From an uncultured Acetatifactor sp. (GTDB lineage Bacteria > Bacillota > Clostridia > Lachnospirales > Lachnospiraceae), in contig CAKRZO010000039.1 in NCBI GenBank assembly GCA_934433135.1, positions 1 to 17,949 on the forward strand: 17,949 bases of DNA, read 5' to 3'. Below the pieces are notes generated by a model. It ran no database searches. It had not been told where the DNA came from and saw nothing but the letters and a program-made list of their open reading frames with translations. The translations under genes were made by a program, and so were the position numbers. Of this stretch, positions 14,683 to 17,949 are shown in pieces. How positions within the stretch are numbered: the stretch's first letter is position 1; each line of letters starts with the position of its first letter.

Positions 14683-14931
14683 ATGAGAGAGCATTTACAA
14701 GAAGAGAACGGCGCACTGAAAAAAGTAATTTGCAATCAGTGCGGCAGGGAACTTAAGGTAGAAAACGGTTACCTGAAAGAGGAATGTTTTTCAGTCGATT
14801 ATCGACTGGGGTATTTCAGCAACGAGGATGGCTGCAGGCATCAGTTTGATCTCTGTGAAGCCTGCTACCGGGAATGGATAAAAAAATTCAAAATTCCGGT
14901 AAAATGTTCGGAAGAACATGAATTAATGTAG
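14683..14931 (+). CDS. Small putative zinc-ribbon protein
   Basis: An 82-residue soluble protein with two CxxC knuckles, CNQC at 17-20 and CEAC at 58-61, separated by about 37 residues, which together can bind one zinc ion as in zinc ribbons. Additional cysteines are at 35, 51 and 75. Between the knuckles is an aromatic stretch (FSVDYRLGYFSNEDG), and after the second comes YREWIKKFKIPV. GGAGG precedes the ATG by nine bases and an extended -10 promoter lies upstream, so the gene looks real. I recognise no named family. It sits between rimI and rnz in a tRNA-maturation neighbourhood, but any role there is speculation. Confidence 0.8.
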   Translation: MREHLQEENGALKKVICNQCGRELKVENGYLKEECFSVDYRLGYFSNEDGCRHQFDLCEACYREWIKKFKIPVKCSEEHELM

Positions 14932-14947
14932 TTGAAATGAGGCTAAT

Positions 14948-15076
14948 GTGAAAAAATGCATTCTAGAATACATTTTTTCACACCGCAATTTGTTTTTGAG
15001 CGAAAACAAATTGCTTTTGTGGCAGAAGAGAAATCGCCTGCGCGAATTTCTCTTCACCTCTTCGCGACAAGGTCGC
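14948..15076 (+). repeat. Array of four tandem hairpins upstream of rnz
   Basis: Four hairpins stand in a row. The first (14948-14981) is a 34-base near-perfect palindrome starting GTGAAAAAATG and centred on TCTAGA, with one mismatch. The second (14985-15014) is GCAATTTGTTTT with AAAACAAATTGC. The third (15025-15055) is GAAGAGAAAT with ATTTCTCTTC and an inner CGC/GCG. The fourth (15064-15076) is GCGAC-aag-GTCGC. Only the fourth lies close to the rnz ribosome site (GAGGAG at 15085). None is followed by a terminator-like T run, and no coding frame of quality fills the region. It looks like a composite structured intergenic repeat or a leader RNA. Confidence 0.75.
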
Positions 15077-15094
15077 TCAGAAATGAGGAGTAGT

Positions 15095-16000
15095 ATGCTA
15101 GATGTGTGTTTGCTGGGAACCGGCGGAATGATGCCGCTTCCCAACCGGTGGCTGACGTCGCTGATGGTAAGATATAACGGAATCAGTATGTTGATTGACT
15201 GCGGTGAAGGTACGCAGATTGCCATGAAGGAGAAGGGCTGGAGCCCGAAGCCGATTGATATGATCTGCTTTACGCATTATCATGCAGATCATATCAGCGG
15301 GCTGCCGGGAATGCTTTTGACCATGGGAAATGCGGAACGGACAGAGCCGCTTTTACTGATCGGACCCAAAGGGCTTACCAGAGTCGTCAATTCCTTAAGA
15401 GTCATCGCTCCGGAATTGCCGTTTGAGATTCAATGTATGGAAATTACGGAAAATACGCAGAATTTTGAATATAAGGGACTGCATTTAACAGCCTTCCGCG
15501 TGAACCATAACGTACTTTGCTACGGCTACAGCATTGCAATTAACAGGGCAGGGCTGTTTCAGCTGGATAAGGTTCTGGAAGCGGGAATTCCCAAGATGTT
15601 CTGGAGCAGACTCCAAAAAGGCGAGACGATTGAAGATGCCGGAAAGGTTTATACGCCGGATATGGTGCTCGGACCGGAACGGAAAGGCTTGAAGGTTACT
15701 TATTGTACCGATACCAGACCAACGGAGAGCATTGTGCAGAATGCCTGCGGATCGGATCTGTTGATTCTGGAAGGAATGTACGGAGAGCCGGACAAGCTTG
15801 TAAAAGCGAAAGAATACAAACATATGACCATGTATGAGGCTGCAAGGATTGCTTCGGATGCACAGGTGCCGGAGCTGTGGCTGACTCATTACAGCCCTTC
15901 TTTGGTGTATCCGGAAGAATATATGAAGGGTGTAAAAAAGATTTTCCCGAATGCGGTGGCGGCAAGAGACGGCCGGACAGCGGAATTGAATTTTGAGTAG
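15095..16000 (+). CDS. rnz: Ribonuclease Z
   Basis: A metallo-beta-lactamase-fold endonuclease that cuts tRNA precursors at the 3' end. The 301 residues carry HYHADH at 61-66, His138 (RVNHNV), Asp206 (YCTDTRP), His243 (KHMTMYEA, equivalent to the conserved HxT histidine) and His265 (LTHYSPS). These make up the two-zinc site. AGIPKMFWSRLQKGETI (about 163-179) corresponds to the region after the tRNA-binding exosite in bacterial RNase Z. The start at 15095 follows GAGGAG. The frame is open to 14948, but that part translates the hairpin array and lacks family resemblance. It stands between the zinc-ribbon gene and tsaD. Confidence 0.92.
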   Translation: MLDVCLLGTGGMMPLPNRWLTSLMVRYNGISMLIDCGEGTQIAMKEKGWSPKPIDMICFTHYHADHISGLPGMLLTMGNAERTEPLLLIGPKGLTRVVNSLRVIAPELPFEIQCMEITENTQNFEYKGLHLTAFRVNHNVLCYGYSIAINRAGLFQLDKVLEAGIPKMFWSRLQKGETIEDAGKVYTPDMVLGPERKGLKVTYCTDTRPTESIVQNACGSDLLILEGMYGEPDKLVKAKEYKHMTMYEAARIASDAQVPELWLTHYSPSLVYPEEYMKGVKKIFPNAVAARDGRTAELNFE

Positions 16001-16040
16001 AATTCCCGATTCGGTATTGGAAAGGTATGGATAGTGGATT

Positions 16041-17069
16041 ATGTGCAATGAGAAGGATGTTTTGATTCTGGCAATTGAAAGTTCCTGCGATGAAACGGCG
16101 GCAGCCGTTGTGAAAAATGGAAGAGAGGTTCTGTCCAATGTGATTTATTCGCAGATTGCATTACATACCGTATACGGAGGTGTGGTGCCGGAAATCGCTT
16201 CCAGAAAGCATATTGAAAAAATAAATCAGGTAATTAAGGAAGCTCTTTTGCAGGCGGGTTGTCAGCTTAAGGATATGACGGCTGTTGCCGTTACTTACGG
16301 TCCGGGACTGGTGGGGGCACTGTTAGTAGGCGTTTCCGCGGCAAAGGCAATCAGCTTTGCCTCCGGACTGCCGTTAATCGGCGTTCATCATATCGAAGGA
16401 CATATCAGCGCCAATTTTATTGAAAATAAAGATCTGGAGCCGCCTTTTATATGCCTGGTCGCTTCCGGGGGACACTCTCATCTGGTTCTGGTTAAAGATT
16501 ACGGCGCCTATGAAATTATCGGCAGAACCAGGGACGATGCGGCCGGCGAGGCATTTGACAAGGTAGCGAGAGCCATTGGGCTGGGATATCCGGGAGGACC
16601 GAAAATCGATAAACTGGCGAAAGAAGGCAATCCCGATGCCATTCATTTTCCGCGGGCCAAAACGGAAGAAAATCAGTACGACTTCAGCTTCAGCGGCTTA
16701 AAGTCAGCGGTTTTAAATTACTTAAACGGCGCCCAGATGAAAAGCGAAACCATATGCAAGGCGGATGTCGCCGCTTCTTTCCAAAAAGCTGTCATCGAAG
16801 TGCTTACGGAGCATTCGATCCGCGCCGTAAAAGCTTACGGTTTTGACCGTCTTGCCATAGCGGGAGGCGTTGCGTCCAATTCCTCTTTGCGTGCCTCACT
16901 GGAAAAACGCTGTGAAGAAGAAAAGATTCTGTTTTACCATCCGTCGCCCATTTATTGTACGGATAATGCTGCCATGATCGGAAGTGCAGCCTATTATGAA
17001 TACCGGAAGGGCAATTTAAGCGGGTATGACCTGAATGCGGTTCCGAATCTGAAACTGGGAGAACGCTGA
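16041..17069 (+). CDS. tsaD: tRNA N6-adenosine threonylcarbamoyltransferase TsaD
   Basis: The catalytic subunit transferring threonylcarbamoyl from its adenylate to A37 of tRNA, working with TsaB and TsaE encoded upstream. The 342 residues show LAIESSCDETAAAVV (about 10-24), GGVVPEIASRKH (46-57), the metal ligands His117 and His121 in HHIEGH, SGGHSHLVL (142-150), GEAFDKVARAIGLGYPGGP (169-187), the GGVASN motif (275-280), and Asp308 in TDNAAMI. All key residues are present. It begins 40 bases after rnz. The ribosome site is weak (AAGG somewhat far upstream), which suggests coupling to rnz. Confidence 0.97.
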   Translation: MCNEKDVLILAIESSCDETAAAVVKNGREVLSNVIYSQIALHTVYGGVVPEIASRKHIEKINQVIKEALLQAGCQLKDMTAVAVTYGPGLVGALLVGVSAAKAISFASGLPLIGVHHIEGHISANFIENKDLEPPFICLVASGGHSHLVLVKDYGAYEIIGRTRDDAAGEAFDKVARAIGLGYPGGPKIDKLAKEGNPDAIHFPRAKTEENQYDFSFSGLKSAVLNYLNGAQMKSETICKADVAASFQKAVIEVLTEHSIRAVKAYGFDRLAIAGGVASNSSLRASLEKRCEEEKILFYHPSPIYCTDNAAMIGSAAYYEYRKGNLSGYDLNAVPNLKLGER

Positions 17070-17141
17070 GTGCCGAAAGTGCGGATTTGCGAATGGAGCA
17101 TCTGAACTGTTACAAGGGGAGAAGTTTGAAACCAATAAAAT

Positions 17142-17852
17142 ATGAAAAATAAATTTACTGCCATTGTGCTTGCAGGCGGCAAGGGAAGCCGCATGAATAC
17201 GACAATTGCCAAGCAATATCTTCTGCTTGCGGGAAAACCGGTTCTGTATTACAGTCTTGCCTGTTTTCAGCAAAGCGGCCCGATAGAGGATATTATTCTG
17301 GTGGTCGGGGACGGACAGGAAGACTATGTTCGGGAACAGATTACGGAAAAATATCAGCTGACAAAAGTCAGGCGGATCGTTCCGGGAGGAAAAGAAAGGT
17401 ATGATTCTGTCCGGAATGGTTTGAATGCATTGCAGGAGGAAAAAGAGTGCGGGCAGTACGTGCTGATCCATGATGGGGCAAGACCTTTTCTGACGCAGGA
17501 AATCATCGACCGGATCTGCCGGGAAGTGCTTACGGAAAAAGCCTGTGCGGTGGGAATGCCGGTGAAGGATACCATTAAAATTACGGATACAGAAGGGTAT
17601 GTTGCTTCGACACCGGATCGCAGAACGGTCTGGCAGGTACAGACTCCCCAGGCATTTGACTTAAACTTAATTCGCGAAGCCTATCAGAACTGGGAAGATT
17701 CCGGAGAAAAGAACGGATTTTGCATTACGGATGATGCCGGAATGGTGGAACGGTTTACAGAACAAAAAGTCAAAATGGTGGAGGGGTCTTATCGTAATAT
17801 CAAGATTACGACACCGGAAGATTTGGAGATCGGAGAACGCTTCCTTTCCTAA
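17142..17852 (+). CDS. ispD: 2-C-methyl-D-erythritol 4-phosphate cytidylyltransferase IspD
   Basis: IspD activates MEP with CTP to give CDP-methylerythritol, the third step of the non-mevalonate isoprenoid pathway, in the cytoplasm. The 236 residues contain the nucleotide-binding AIVLAGGKGSRM (7-18) with KQY following, PGGKERYDSVRNGL (81-94), HDGARPF (110-116), MPVKDTIK, TPQAFDL and a C-terminal NIKITTPEDLEIGE, all standard for IspD. The ATG is the first in frame after a stop. The nearest good ribosome site, AAGGGGAG at 17114-17121, is about 20 bases away, so initiation looks inefficient or coupled. It follows tsaD by 72 bases without a terminator. Confidence 0.96.
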   Translation: MKNKFTAIVLAGGKGSRMNTTIAKQYLLLAGKPVLYYSLACFQQSGPIEDIILVVGDGQEDYVREQITEKYQLTKVRRIVPGGKERYDSVRNGLNALQEEKECGQYVLIHDGARPFLTQEIIDRICREVLTEKACAVGMPVKDTIKITDTEGYVASTPDRRTVWQVQTPQAFDLNLIREAYQNWEDSGEKNGFCITDDAGMVERFTEQKVKMVEGSYRNIKITTPEDLEIGERFLS

Positions 17853-17932
17853 ATGAAAACCCTAATCCCCCGGCTATGCTGGGGAGAATAGAGTAAGCAG
17901 AGGCGTTAAGGATGGCAGAAAAAAGCCTCCTA

Positions 17933-17941
17933 TGATACAAT
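17933..17941 (+). promoter_or_regulatory. Possible extended -10 promoter at the right edge
   Basis: TGATACAAT fits an extended -10 (TG, one base, TACAAT), but no -35 hexamer is at the right distance. Any gene it serves lies beyond the window. The bases from the ispD stop to the edge contain no convincing gene. Confidence 0.25.
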
Positions 17942-17949
17942 GAGAAAGG

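Noticed and set aside
14948..15094. N-terminal extension of RNase Z by 49 codons
   Set aside because: The extension translates the hairpin array, has no family resemblance, and a GAGGAG site directly precedes the ATG at 15095.
15485..16138. 217-codon open frame antisense to rnz and the start of tsaD
   Set aside because: It spans two real genes on the opposite strand, with no domain and no promoter. It is a by-product of codon composition.
17862..17890. Terminator after ispD
   Set aside because: CCCC and GGGG can pair around GGCTATGCT, but the stem is interrupted and followed by AGAATAGAG rather than a T run.
1..17949. CRISPR arrays, insertion sequences, prophage or toxin-antitoxin modules
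   Set aside because: No regularly spaced direct repeats, transposase or integrase motifs, or paired small toxin-antitoxin genes are visible on either strand.

Overview
The window looks like a chromosomal segment from a Gram-positive, probably spore-forming member of the Clostridia, most likely a Lachnospiraceae relative. This is inferred from the moderate G+C, AGGAGG-type ribosome sites, sigma-A promoters with 17-bp spacers, a VPKTG sortase-type wall protein, an FMN riboswitch in front of ribU, and the Firmicutes order tsaE-tsaB-rimI...tsaD. Almost everything is housekeeping. There is no phage, transposase, CRISPR array or resistance island.

Layout. 1-72 is the body of a tRNA-Thr(GGU) on the minus strand, with a strong promoter at 138-166. 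Divergent from it is a secretion-signal-less DUF11 protein (251-1123) whose upstream region resembles a mother-cell sporulation promoter. A class A penicillin-binding protein lies on the minus strand (1218-3884). It is divergent from a YigZ/IMPACT protein (4164-4814). Inside the yigZ 3' end a consensus promoter drives a 47-codon leader ORF overlapping the Mg2+ transporter gene mgtE (4963-6312). Next come a VPKTG wall-anchored protein (6418-7212), a bidirectional terminator, and a convergent two-gene membrane-protein operon on the minus strand (DUF4190-like and DUF975; 7408-8649).

The 330-bp gap 8650-8980 holds a 153-bp branched inverted-repeat element between two divergent promoters. Decayed relatives of the element occur at 6341 and 7312. 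Then follow tex (8981-11350), an FMN riboswitch with ribU (11421-12265) and a YcxB-like protein.

The right third is a tRNA-maturation block: tsaE, tsaB, rimI, a small two-CxxC protein, an array of four hairpins, rnz (RNase Z), tsaD, then ispD. TsaE, TsaB and TsaD make t6A37 on ANN-decoding tRNAs, RNase Z trims tRNA 3' ends and RimI acetylates a protein N-terminus.

The most noteworthy signals are the acidic-proline leader ORF in front of mgtE, which resembles enterobacterial mgtL-type leader peptides in design, the branched intergenic repeat family with three members here, the hairpin array in front of rnz, and an FMN riboswitch whose closing helix overlaps the ribosome-binding site.
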